64,000 nucleotides of DNA from Siderastrea radians (lineage: Eukaryota > Cnidaria > Anthozoa > Scleractinia > Rhizangiidae), in NCBI GenBank assembly GCA_964017195.1, contig OZ024898.1, forward strand, positions 15,168,057-15,232,056. The letters are read 5' to 3'. The position numbers were made by a program, and so were the translations under genes. Below are positions 51,385 to 60,878 of the stretch, in pieces; positions within the stretch are counted from its first letter, which is position 1, and each line of letters opens with the position of its first letter. The notes below the pieces were generated by a model, which worked only from the letters and a program-made list of their open reading frames with translations, made no database searches and was not told the origin of the DNA.

Positions 51385-51800
51385 TGATCACTCATATTAT
51401 CAAAAGGAACACTCATATTATTAAATAGAAACTCATATTATCAAAAGGAACACTCATGAAAAGGAACATAGGAACTCGTGGTAAGGGGTCTTTCTATTTC
51501 ATCTTGGACATTCTGGAACACTGACCAAAAGGAACTTTAAAGGAATACTCATCAAAAGGAACACTCATATTATCAAAAGGAACACTCATACTATTAAATA
51601 GAAACTCATATTATCAAAAGGAACTTTAAAGGAATACTCATCAAAAGGAACACTCATATTATCAAAAGGAACACTCATATTATTAAATAGGAACTCATAT
51701 TATCAAAAGGAACTCCTCAAAAAGGAACACTCATATTATCAAAAGGAACTTTAAAGGAATACTCATCAAAAGGAACACTCATATTATCAAAAGGAATACT
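51385..51800. repeat. 21-bp subterminal minisatellite (AAAAGGAACACTCATATTATC)
   Basis: About eighteen perfect to near-perfect units and half-units (TCAAAAGGAACACTCATATT and TCAAAAGGAACTTTAAAGG variants) lie between the last gene and the right TIR. The minus strand reads as a repeating heptapeptide SVPFDNM, but length variation and lack of context argue against a gene. Confidence 0.85.
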
Positions 51801-51804
51801 CATC

Positions 51805-51851
51805 TCAGCGGTTTTAACCCACCTTGAGCCCGCGATTGAGCCCGCGATCCT
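51805..51851. repeat. Partial internal copy of TIR sequence
   Basis: CAGCGGTTTTAACCCACCTT followed by GAGCCCGCGAT, the latter twice, repeats a segment of the right TIR (about 52096-52125). It may be a remnant of TIR slippage or recombination. Confidence 0.75.
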
Positions 51852-52047
51852 ATTTTCACTAAGTTCTGCGTCACGTCGCAATGCTTCTGCTTCCCCTTGT
51901 GACATGGAACTCTCATCATCTGCAAGCCATGGATTATATAATTTACATTAAAATATTTTCTTTCCAACTTATAAATGCCTTTTGCTTGAATTGCACTTGT
52001 GCCATATCAAAACCATATCAAATCCATATATGGGTCATATATGGACC
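51852..52047. other. Right subterminal region, no gene
   Basis: AT-rich sequence with an inverted ATATATGG/CCATATAT pair near 52025-52045 just inside the TIR. Nothing coding is supported. Confidence 0.5.
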
Positions 52048-52298
52048 ACCCCCGTTCCAGAAATTGGACTTTGGACTTGGAGCCCGCGTTTTCTCAGCGG
52101 TTTTAACCCACCTTGAGCCCACGATCCCTTTTTCATACTCGCCAGCGGTTTCCCATTCAAAATCACGTGACTTCCGGTTGTATGAGCCCACGATCCCTTT
52201 TTCCAACTGGTCAGCGGTTTCCCATTCCACTTCCGGTGATGACGTCACTCGACCAATCAGAAGCCAGAAACAGGTCTATCTGGGCCCAATTTACTACT
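52048..52298. repeat. Right TIR, 251 bp
   Basis: Reverse complement of 30332-30582 with one base difference. It ends TTTACTACT directly before the CTCCAA duplication. Confidence 0.93.
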
Positions 52299-52304
52299 CT
52301 CCAA
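52299..52304. repeat. Right 6-bp target-site duplication CTCCAA
   Basis: Identical to 30326-30331. It marks the exact right boundary. Confidence 0.93.
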
Positions 52305-52364
52305 TATTGCCAAAGGAGAGTTCACTCACTCGGTTCACACATTTGTTGTCTCTGATCTTTACAG

Positions 52365-52504
52365 ATCTTGAAAGAGAGTATTATATTCCACGAGATTTCG
52401 CTGACAATGGGAGCAACCTGGAGAAAAGAAATAGAGAAATTCTACTGCGCCAACAAAAAGTGCATTATTCAGCGCTATCCTTGCTTTTGGAAAGGGATGC
52501 TTAA
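52365..52504 (+). CDS. Possible terminal exon of an interrupted host gene
   Basis: A pyrimidine-rich tract and acceptor (CTGATCTTTACAG) precede a frame reading LEREYYIPRDFADNGSN, LEKRNREILLRQQKVHY and a stop at 52504. The text is protein-like and helical. A second frame also stays open (to 52607), so the assignment is weak. If real, the Maverick sits in an intron. Confidence 0.3.
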
Positions 52505-53334
52505 AATTGATAGCGATACTGCTAGCAGATTTAAAGAGGGACATCTAAAACACCTGAAGGAAATGTTCCATTTAAATGTTTTAAATCTGGCGACAGTCAG
52601 CAATTAGTCTAATCGAATGGCTTCTGTGAGTCTATTGTGAGTAATTTGAGCAGGTCCTTACATATAATAACGACAAAGAGTTTTATCATATTCATGTCTA
52701 ATACAAATAAACCGCCCGGGGAAGTTGTACCCATAAATTAAAGGGACAGTATGTTTCTTTATGGTACACGAAACACTTAGCCTACAGGCTACAAACTGTG
52801 CAACCTAGATGCAGAATTTAATAGGAGTGTTTAAGAATCGTTCGATCGTAAGAAATTCAGACGGTCCAACACTACGCGCAATGTTAAAAGGTTTTGACCT
52901 AGACTTGCCTCGAGTCGCTCGTTTTTTCTGGGGGACAAAAGAGGAGTTTAGCCGGTGACTGCAAAACGCGCTCTGTATATGTGCAGGTGTAGCGCGGAGA
53001 TCAATTTTCAGATGATTGCAAAACTCGCGCGCGGAATATTTTCGTGTGTTGCGCGTGATTAGCCTGTTCCAGGCTCCGAGACAGTGGGGAAAGCATGAAT
53101 TGAGAAAAAGAGCGCGAAAAAAAAAAGCGAAGGGGCTTTTCCAGATCCCGCGCGTCTTATTTTCGCGTTCCTTTTCTAATTTTCGTGCCGTCCCAACTAC
53201 GCGTGATGTGCTGATAGACCCAGCCGCCATTTTGACTCACGCGCGTCAATCGCGCTTGCGTCCTTCATAGTCAGAACGAGCGTCTTGGAGCAAGTCTATG
53301 TTTGACCTAATAGTAATGTATGTTTTACGCCCTA
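52505..53334. other. Right host flank, no gene seen
   Basis: It holds CG-bearing repeat-like sequence near 53020-53260. No convincing coding region. Confidence 0.4.
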
Positions 53335-53480
53335 GAGCAGTTTTCAATTGAGTGTCGAAAGTAACTAACTTGTATTTGCTTCAATATCTGATTGGTTCAT
53401 TTTGTGTTTTGTTGCTGTTGTGATTGGCCAGAAGAAGTTAATTTGTTTTTGCTTTCACGACACTCATTTGAAAACCGCTC
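53335..53480. mobile_element. 146-bp MITE-like TIR element
   Basis: GAGCAGTTTTCAATTGAGTG at 53335 and the complement of GAGCGGTTTTCAAATGAGTG ending at 53480 are inverted termini. The interior has tandem ATTGGTT/ATTGGCC motifs. No coding capacity. Confidence 0.75.
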
Positions 53481-53603
53481 CAATAAAAGCACGTCAGTAG
53501 TTTAAAATCTAATTGGTAACATTTGTGGGGCGAAATTTGGTGCATATGATTACCACGAAAAGTTAAATCTACATTGTTATAAAAAATACAGACTAGGTAT
53601 TGA

Positions 53604-53750
53604 ATGGTTACGTATATCGTCAAAATACAAATCCCAGATAGTCTTGAATCAAACCTACTTTATTGTTCTAGTTACAGTTCTTAGTACAATCGAAAGATGT
53701 GCGTACTAGTTCATTAATTTGTAAGTAAAGGCGGATATTTATAACAATGA
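53604..53750. repeat. Direct repeat, copy 1 (about 145 bp)
   Basis: Starts near TACGTATATCGTCAAAATAC and continues through CTAGTTACAGTTCTTAGTAC. It is nearly identical to 54097-54240, a local duplication about 490 bp apart. Confidence 0.85.
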
Positions 53751-54096
53751 CAGGTCTCTACAACAAGTCGCCTTGTATGCGCTAGGTAGGCGCCTTGACC
53801 CACCGACATGTGGCCCAAGCATTGCAAACGAGGCGACCTTACGCTGCGACTTGTCGCCTAGTGTGTATCGACCTTAACATTCGTGTAATGTTGACATACA
53901 CTGTAAAACAAAACAACCGGGATAGCTTCACAATTCCAGAGAAAAGCGCTCGCGTTTTTCAAAAATAGCTAGACAAAAGGTGAAAAGAGTTTGCAAAGAA
54001 TACAGAAACTCATTTGAAAAGTTTATAGTCCACCCATAGTACATAGTTTAATATCTAATTGATAACATTTGTGGACTACTGTAGGTATTGATTGGT

Positions 54097-54240
54097 TAGG
54101 TATATCGTCAAAATACAAATCCCAGATAGTCTTGAATCAAACCTACTTTATTGTTCTAGTTACAGTTGTTAGTACAATCAAAAGAGGTGCGTACTAGTTC
54201 ATATATTTGTAAGTAAAGGCGGATATTTATAACAATGATA
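54097..54240. repeat. Direct repeat, copy 2 (about 145 bp)
   Basis: Second copy of the 53604 block (TAGGTATATCGTCAAAATAC onward) with a few substitutions. The region between copies holds no gene. Confidence 0.85.
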
Positions 54241-54499
54241 TGCGAGATTGGTTCAGCGTCACCAGACAATATGCTGTCGTACGGTTACAAAACCTAGATA
54301 ATATTAAAATCACATTAAAATAATACAGAAAATAATGATACAGAAAATAAAAACGAATTATGGCTGTTTGTTTCGGTGTTAAATTTTGTCGTGGCTTCAG
54401 TTATTGGTAGTGTAATTTCTATTGTTTGGGATGTGTGCTTGACTTTGTCATTAAACACTTCCACTTCATTCGCTTTTTTTACAGCAAGCAGATGAAACA

Positions 54500-55381
54500 T
54501 AAAGTGAAATAAAGTGAAGGAAGTTTCGCAAAATACCATTTCGCAAAATACCATTTCGCAAAGTACCATTTCGCAAAGTACCATTTCGCAAAATACCATT
54601 TCGCAAAATACCGTTTCGCAAAGTACCATTTCGCAAAATACCATTTCGCAAAATACCATTTTGCAAAGTACCATTTCGCAAAGTACCATTTCGCAAAATA
54701 CCATTTCGCAAAGCACCATTTCGCAAAATACCATTTCGCACAATACCATTTCGCAAAGTTCCATTTCGCAAAGTACCATTTCGCAAAATACCGTTTCGCA
54801 AAATACCGTTTCGTTTAGTTTCGTTTCGTTTCGCAAATTACCGTAAGCCAACAAAGTCAAAATGATTATCACTGCCTCCAATGCAGCACCTGGAATATGC
54901 CAGATCAAAAATTAATGAGCCATTTCCATAAATGACTCATTTCCACTGAACTCACAGAGATGCAAGCCATGTAGAATAAATATTTTGTAGCACTAGTTTT
55001 ATTTAAGGCCTAAGCTCACTCCATAAGATTTATATTTTAAGCTTAATCTGAGCCTGATATATTTTAAAAGTCTAAAGCTGAAGCATATAATTTTAACAAG
55101 GACGGATTTGTCACAATGTAACGATAAGATAATTTATTGCCTAAAGCCTCATGAAACAAAAATATAATATGTTCATTTGAGCAACATTGAATCAAATAGG
55201 GGTACGGAGTTCGGCAGTCGAGTACGCTCAAACCCATTATTCTTAACTTTAAAATAACAAAAAAGAAACAATGAACAGCAAAAACAAGACCTCTAACACT
55301 TTGCCGCATTCCTAAGACTCTTACATGCAAAACGTGTCTGTTTTCCCTAGTTCTTCTTGAACTGAACTTCAGCTTTTTCCG
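54500..55381. repeat. Host repeat family R1, copy C, uninterrupted
   Basis: Inverted relative to copy A. It retains the segment reading (on the complement) TTAGGCAATAAATTATCTT, the empty site of the 5.2-kb transposon. Its proximal part is the minisatellite at 54520-54845. It ends where the next TIR element starts. Confidence 0.8.
54520..54845. repeat. 16-bp minisatellite TTTCGCAAAATACCA, about 19 units
   Basis: Tandem units alternate AAAATACC and AAAGTACC. Complement of the array at 28940-29098. All frames stay open, producing repetitive peptides that are not genes. Confidence 0.92.
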
Positions 55382-55779
55382 CTAAATCCTACCGTCCAGA
55401 AGGACAGCCGAGCAGTCCTAGCACCGAGAATAGCCGAGCGCTCGTCGGAATAGTCTCGTCAATTCCAATATGGCGGTCGATTTCTTTGACAAAGTGCTTG
55501 AATTGACTTTCAGGATATGGCTCTATGATAATGAAAAGTATGTCTTCATTTAGCCTGCACGATCGGAACGTACTGGATGAAGTCTGATTACCGAACATCA
55601 AGCCTCTAAGCTGACTATGGAATTTGTATCCAATGAGTTTGTTACTGAATTCGAAAATATACGCGCACTTAGCTAAGTATTTTTAATTTTATGATGCAGA
55701 TAACAACTTAACCGTTAAACTTATTTTCTTTTTCCCGTAAGAAGAATGATCCATTTATTGTGGGGATTCAAATGACTAA

Positions 55780-56390
55780 TCCGGACGTCTTGTCCTTCTG
55801 GCCGGTAGGATCTTGTTTTGTTTTGAAAAACCTACCGCTCAGAAGGACAGTCTTTATATTTCAACCAGTTGACTGCTGATAAAGTTACAGCTTGGTTGGA
55901 ACACAGTTTTGTTTATTCCTCTTTAGACTAGCACTAAATGTTTTAAATTTCCGGCCATGAATATGTTTTGGTTTTTACATCTTGTCCTTCTGGCCGGTAG
56001 GATCTTGTTTTGTTTTGAAAAACCTACCGCCCAGAAGGACAGCCTCTACATTTCAAGCAGTTGGCTCCAGATGAAGTCACAGCTTGGTTGGAAACACACT
56101 GTTGTTTATTTCTCTTTAGACTAGCACCATTTCTGTCCTTCTGGCCGGTAGAATCTGGTTTTGTTAAGAAAAGCCTACCACCCAGAAGGACAGTGTCCAC
56201 ATTTCAAGCAGTTGGCTCCAGATTGTTGTTTATTGTTATTCAGAAAAGCACTATGTAGAGTTGCTAGGAGTGAGCATTTGTTTATGTCTTGTCCCTCTGG
56301 CTGGTAGTATTTTGTTTTGTTAAGGAAAACCTACCACCCAGGAGGACAGTATCTATATTTCAAGCAGTTGGCTTCAGCCTTGACTTGTAG
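55780..56390. repeat. Left array of GTCCTTCTGGCCGGTAGG units
   Basis: Four diverged units start near 55787, 55980, 56133 and 56285. Each contains its own small inverted pair (CCTTCTGGCCGGTAGG, CCTACCGCCCAGAAGG) echoing the element's terminus. Confidence 0.8.
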
Positions 56391-58159
56391 GGTTATGTGC
56401 ATGCCATGATTTGATAACAATATGGCCTGCAATTTTATTGTTCAGTTTTAAAATGTTTTGGTTTAATAACTCTATAATGAAAGCTGTACAGTAAATTTTG
56501 TCTTTGGTATGCTTACTTGTTGGCAGTGAAACTGTTTTCATAAAAATTAAGTGAGAAAATAATGTTTGGTGTTGGACTATGTCATATTTTTGCCTTTGGG
56601 TTTATCTTCGGTTACACTGCACACGTTACAAACTGCTTTTCCCAAAGGTATTATGTGCCAGTTTATCAGGAGGACAAAAATTCAACTGAAATTGTTACAA
56701 AAGGATGTTTTGGCTCCTTTTTTGATCTGGTGCTATTTTTCTTCATTTCTCTTACACCTTTTATGCCCTTGACAATAAATAAAACCATCTTGCAGAAATT
56801 GTCATTTTCTTGACATTGACTTCATCATGGACAGACACTATGACTGGTTTTATAAATCTTCTTTTCTTAAAAAAAAAACTGCCATTATCACCTCATGTTT
56901 AAATTTAAAAAATAATGCTATTCAGTTTGGTAAATGATAAAAAATTTACAGTAAGGTTGGCAAATTAGTGTTTCATTTTCTTAACACCTGTTGTAGTTTA
57001 CTGTGAAAGAACAGATAAGTCATTTTCCATACACTCATGACTATAATTACATTGTGTGTTATAAAGTTTGTAGAGAACCTAAGCAAGAGAAAGAAGCCAG
57101 GTTTTCATCAGGTATGTAGCAAATTACATGATGGCCATGTAGCATATACTAACACAATGACACACTTTCACAGACATATACGGTCGCAATACAGCTGTGA
57201 CAAGTGTTATGGCTTGAAACTTGTATTAGATAAAGGATTATTAGATCAACATCAACATAAAACACATTGTAGCTCTGCAGTCTAGTGTGATTCAAGATAA
57301 AGTGGGGAAAACTAAAATCACCTAATGTCAGGCAAAACTCTTCAAATAGAATCACATTATGACAGTAACATTCTTATTTCATATTACTATTGTTACTGTA
57401 TTTCTACAGGCAGTTGTGAAGTTGCAAAATTGTTGATATACTCTGCTAAAAAAATGGATTTCCATCTAAAAACGCACTCTTGAAAGCAAATGGAAAACTT
57501 AAATACATTTCTAACCCCCCCCCCTCCTCCCCCTTTCAATGTTGTTGCTTGTTACTTTGAATGTCATTACTAAATCCATAACAGCCTTGATAAGGGAGGA
57601 AGGGGGTAAATGTTTGGAGACTATGAGAATGTCAGAAATGACCAGAAATATTAGCCTGTGTCTCAAGTCTTTTTGCAATTGCTTGTTGCATGTTGACTTT
57701 TAAACCTGCTTCTGTTTCTTTTTCTTTAACTAAATCAGGGTCTGGATACATGGATATCTTACATTTCTATGTAATCATAATAGGGTGGATTCATTTGCAG
57801 CATGTGCCTGTCACTTTAGCACATGTGAAATTTTCCACACAAAAAAACTGGTGCAAATAAATCCACCTCCTAGTATGTAAACCCTCATGTAAGCATCCAC
57901 ACATCATAGGTATCCACTTCTGACAATCTTGTTCATTGACAAAATCTGTTCTATTGTTTAAGTCTTAGACTGAAATGCCTTCACTGCGCAGACAGCTGAA
58001 ACAACAGCTCCTTCAAAGAAGACTTTGACTGACATATTTTCGAATATTTTGGAAATTGAAAATGGTACTCAACTGAAATAACAGTGTAGTATGAGTAAAC
58101 CAAGCTGTACGTGTGTCTATATCTGTAAAATAAAATGTAAAGAACAAATTCTCCCTCAA
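56391..58159. other. Interior of the 4-kb element, no gene seen
   Basis: AT-rich. The longest frames (56562-56813 and 57037-57285) are hydrophobic or His/Lys-rich without domain motifs. Poly-C near 57515. Confidence 0.4.
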
Positions 58160-59000
58160 CAAAATAAAATCCTACTAGCCAGAAGGACAGCAAATGAAAA
58201 CATAAGAATATTCATTTCCACATATTCTAAAATAGTGCTTGTCTTAATCTTGAAGGCTAAGCAAAACTGTGTTGCTAACCAAGCTGTGGCTTTATGTGGA
58301 GCCAACTGCTTGAAAAATAAAGACTGTCCTTCTGGGTGATAGGTTTTTCTTAACAAAACCAGCTCCTACCGGCCAGAAGGACAAGCTAAAAATATTTATG
58401 TCCAGAAATTCCAAAATAGTGCTAGTCTAAAGAGGAATAAACAACAGTGTGTTTCCAACGATGCTGTGACTTCATCTGGAGCCAACTGCTTGAAATAAAG
58501 AGACTGTTCTTCTGGGCGGTAGGCTTTTCTTAACCCTAGATTAGCCAAGATTCTTGAGGGGGTACCCCCCAATTTGCCACGCAAATCCAAAACCAGATTC
58601 TGTTGGCCAGAAGGACAAGATGTAAAAACCTAAAAATATTCATGTCCAGAAATTCTTAAATGGTGCTAGTCTAAAGAGGAATAAACAACAGTGTGTTTCA
58701 AACCAAGCTGTGACTTCATCTGGAGCCAACTGCTTGAAATATAGAGGCTGTCCTTCTGGGCGATTCAAAAACAAAACAAGATCCTACCGGCCAGAAGGAC
58801 AAGATGTAAAAACCTAAAAATATTCATGGCCGGAAATTCAAAACATTTAGTGCTAGTCTAAAGAGGAATAAACAAAACTGTGTTCCAACCAAGCTGTAAC
58901 TTTGTCAGCAGTCAACTGGTTGAAATATAAAGACTGTCCTTCTGAGCGGTAGGTTTTCAAAACAAAACAAGATCCTACCGGCCAGAAGGACAAGACGTCC
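58160..59000. repeat. Right array of CCTACCGGCCAGAAGGAC units
   Basis: At least four units in the opposite orientation to the left array, near 58170-58385, 58500-58620, 58750-58805 and 58935-58995. Confidence 0.8.
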
Positions 59001-59978
59001 GGATTAGTCATTTGAATCCCCACAATAAATGGATCATTCTTCTTACAGGAAAAAGAAAATAAGTTTAACGGTTAAGTTGTTATCTGCATCATAAAATTAA
59101 AAATACTTAGCTAAGTGCGCGTATATTTTCGAATTCAGTAACAAACTCATTGGATACAAATTCCATAGTCAGCTTAGAGGCTTGATGTTCGGTAATCAGA
59201 CTTCATCCAGTACGTTCCGATCGTGCAGGCTAAAGACAAAAATTCTTTTCATTATCATAGAGCCATATCCTGAAAGTCAATTCAAGCACTTTGTCAAGAA
59301 AGTCAAGAAATCGACCGCCATATTGGAATTGACGAGACTATTCCGACGAACGCTCGGCTCGGATTCTCGGTCCTAGGACTGCTCGGCTGTCCTTCTGGAC
59401 GGTAGGATTTAGGCACAACCATGAACCTTCGTACTGTGCAGATCTCGAAGAGCAAAAAAAAAATCAACTGCAAGAGCTGGAAATAACAAAGATGGAAGTT
59501 TCTCCGATTCTTGTGGTCTAATTATCCTTTGTTTACATCTGAATATTTGATGTAACATTTTAACGGCTAGTTTCATGCATTGATCGATTGAACGCGTGCA
59601 CGTGGAGACTTCCACTCTAAAACCTGATTTCTTAATTTAAGGACAAAAAATGCTTGTTTTTTTCCGGTAGTAAGGGCAAATTGTTTCTTATTTTTAAGTT
59701 CTTAATTTCCAAACTTTTCTTAATTTTAGCAAAATTTCTCAAAATAAGAATCCCCTAAAATAAGAAAAAACCTACAAATTTTCTTGTTTTAAACCCAGCG
59801 AAAGAGTCATGTTTACTTGATTTCAGGTCAATTCTGTTCTCAATACAAGAAACAAAAATGTCCGCTACGATACGTGCGCTACTAGTTCTTCGATCTAAAT
59901 AAAGATGTTTGTGTTCAAAAAAGATTTCACATTTACGAACGGAAAGAAAACAAATAATAAAAGTCGCTCAAATTACAG

Positions 59979-60009
<31 letters not shown>

Positions 60010-60010
<1 letters not shown>

Positions 60011-60085
60011 ATAAGACCTACCGACCTGACTCGAACCCGGCTCTTCGGATTTGAAGTCGCCCGTGTTAACCACTCGACAAACATG
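60010..60085 (-). tRNA. Degenerate tRNA-derived sequence (pseudogene or SINE head)
   Basis: The minus strand has an A-box-like GAGTGGTTAAC, an anticodon-loop-like ACTTCAAATCC and a B box GGTTCGAGTC. The T stem (CCGGG against CAGGT) and acceptor do not pair, so it is not a functional tRNA. A T-rich stretch follows. Confidence 0.45.
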
Positions 60086-60118
60086 CACTCACATGCTGAT
60101 TTCATTTAAAAATTGGTA

Positions 60119-60296
60119 TATACTCGAATCCCGATTTTTCGAACCTCCTGGGGAAAAGCAAATTGGTTCGAATCATCGAAGTGTTCGAAAAATCGGGTAA
60201 AATTACAGTGTTTGACGTTGAGGGGAAATCACTTTCGGTTCGAATTATCGGGAGTTTCGAAAAACCGAGGGTTCGAGAAATCGGGATTCTACTGTA
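60119..60296. mobile_element. Pogo/Tigger-type MITE
   Basis: TACTCGAATCCCGATTTTTC at the left and the complement of TACAGTAGAATCCCGATTTC at the right, TA-flanked, with internal TTCGAA/TTCGAA-type repeats. Nested in the 59613-60878 element. Confidence 0.6.
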
Positions 60297-60624
60297 GATA
60301 CGAACTAATACCGATCTTTAATGCCGGAAACAACACGGCAAATGACTTCTGTTTGTTGATGTGCAATCGCATGAGGCTGACTGCTTCAAGAAAAACGAGA
60401 GAATTCTCATTGTTTTCTCACGGATGACTCTTGTTTGCGAGGTTTGTAACCATTCTTGGTTTGGAGGGAGTATTGCCTTCTTTGCTGCGCGTGTTCCATC
60501 GCCAAGTCGAGCGTAGTGCGTGTCGAGAAAGCCAGCACGTTGTCATTTTAAGACGACGATTAAGACACGATCATACTAATTCTTATAACATTTTTTTCTT
60601 CTTTTTATGCCTTAGATTTAAGAT

Positions 60625-60830
60625 CAAATTTGTTCTTTAAATGAAGTTTAAAATCAAGATCACATTTCTTAATTTCGTGTCATAGTTTTGAGAAAAAAAT
60701 TATTCTTAAAATGAGGTTTAAAATCAAGAGCACATTTCTGAATTTTGTGTCATAGTTTTGAGAAAAAAAATATTCTTAAATTCAAGTTTAAAATCAAGGT
60801 TACATTTCCTAATTTGAGAATGTGAGAACT
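60625..60830. repeat. Tandem repeat, about 70-bp unit, nearly 3 copies
   Basis: The block GTTTAAAATCAAGA(T/G)CACATTTC through GTTTTGAGAAAAAAA recurs three times with small changes. Confidence 0.85.
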
Positions 60831-60878
60831 AAAAACAAGGAATGGTTATCTTAATTCAAAAATCCTAGTTTTAGAGTG

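Larger units (their letters stand above)
30332..52298. mobile_element. Complete Maverick/Polinton (adintovirus-like) element
   Basis: The element is 21,967 bp, bounded by 251-bp TIRs beginning AGTAGTAAATTGGG and flanked by CTCCAA duplications. It encodes the defining set: protein-primed-type DNA polymerase B, retroviral-type integrase, packaging ATPase, adenain-like protease and a capsid module. It adds a phospholipase A2, many arginine-rich core-like peptides, a tRNA-like gene and a SLOG-like protein. No recognised gene has an internal stop, and the TIRs differ at one position, so the insertion is probably recent and may be autonomous or virion-forming (inference). Gene density and GC content are visibly higher than in the flanking host DNA. 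Confidence 0.95.
55382..59412. mobile_element. 4.0-kb TIR element with about 430-bp ends
   Basis: The ends are CTAAATCCTACCGTCCAGAA and its complement. Long inverted arms (about 55382-55820 and 58974-59412) are followed inward by inverted arrays of a 150-200 bp unit. The middle (56400-58150) has no recognisable transposase. Non-autonomous. The target duplication is not clear. Confidence 0.8.
59613..60878. mobile_element. 1.27-kb TIR-like composite element
   Basis: CACTCTAAAACCTGATTTCT at 59613 and the complement of its near-match (CACTCTAAAACTAGGATTTT) ending at 60878 are inverted termini. Inside are a tRNA-like remnant, a nested pogo-type MITE and a tandem repeat. No transposase is seen. 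Confidence 0.55.

Noticed and set aside
51717..51905. SVPFDNM-repeat frame near the right TIR
   Set aside because: Reads the 21-bp minisatellite; no non-repetitive domain or promoter.
52805..53230. 141-codon minus-strand frame right of the Maverick
   Set aside because: No domain features; composition matches interspersed repeat sequence.
54315..54908. 197-codon frame with CEMVLCEM repeats
   Set aside because: Translation of the 16-bp minisatellite; equivalent frames exist on both strands.
60010..60085. Functional selenocysteine or suppressor tRNA (TCA in the loop)
   Set aside because: The T stem and acceptor do not pair, so it is a degenerate tRNA-derived repeat.
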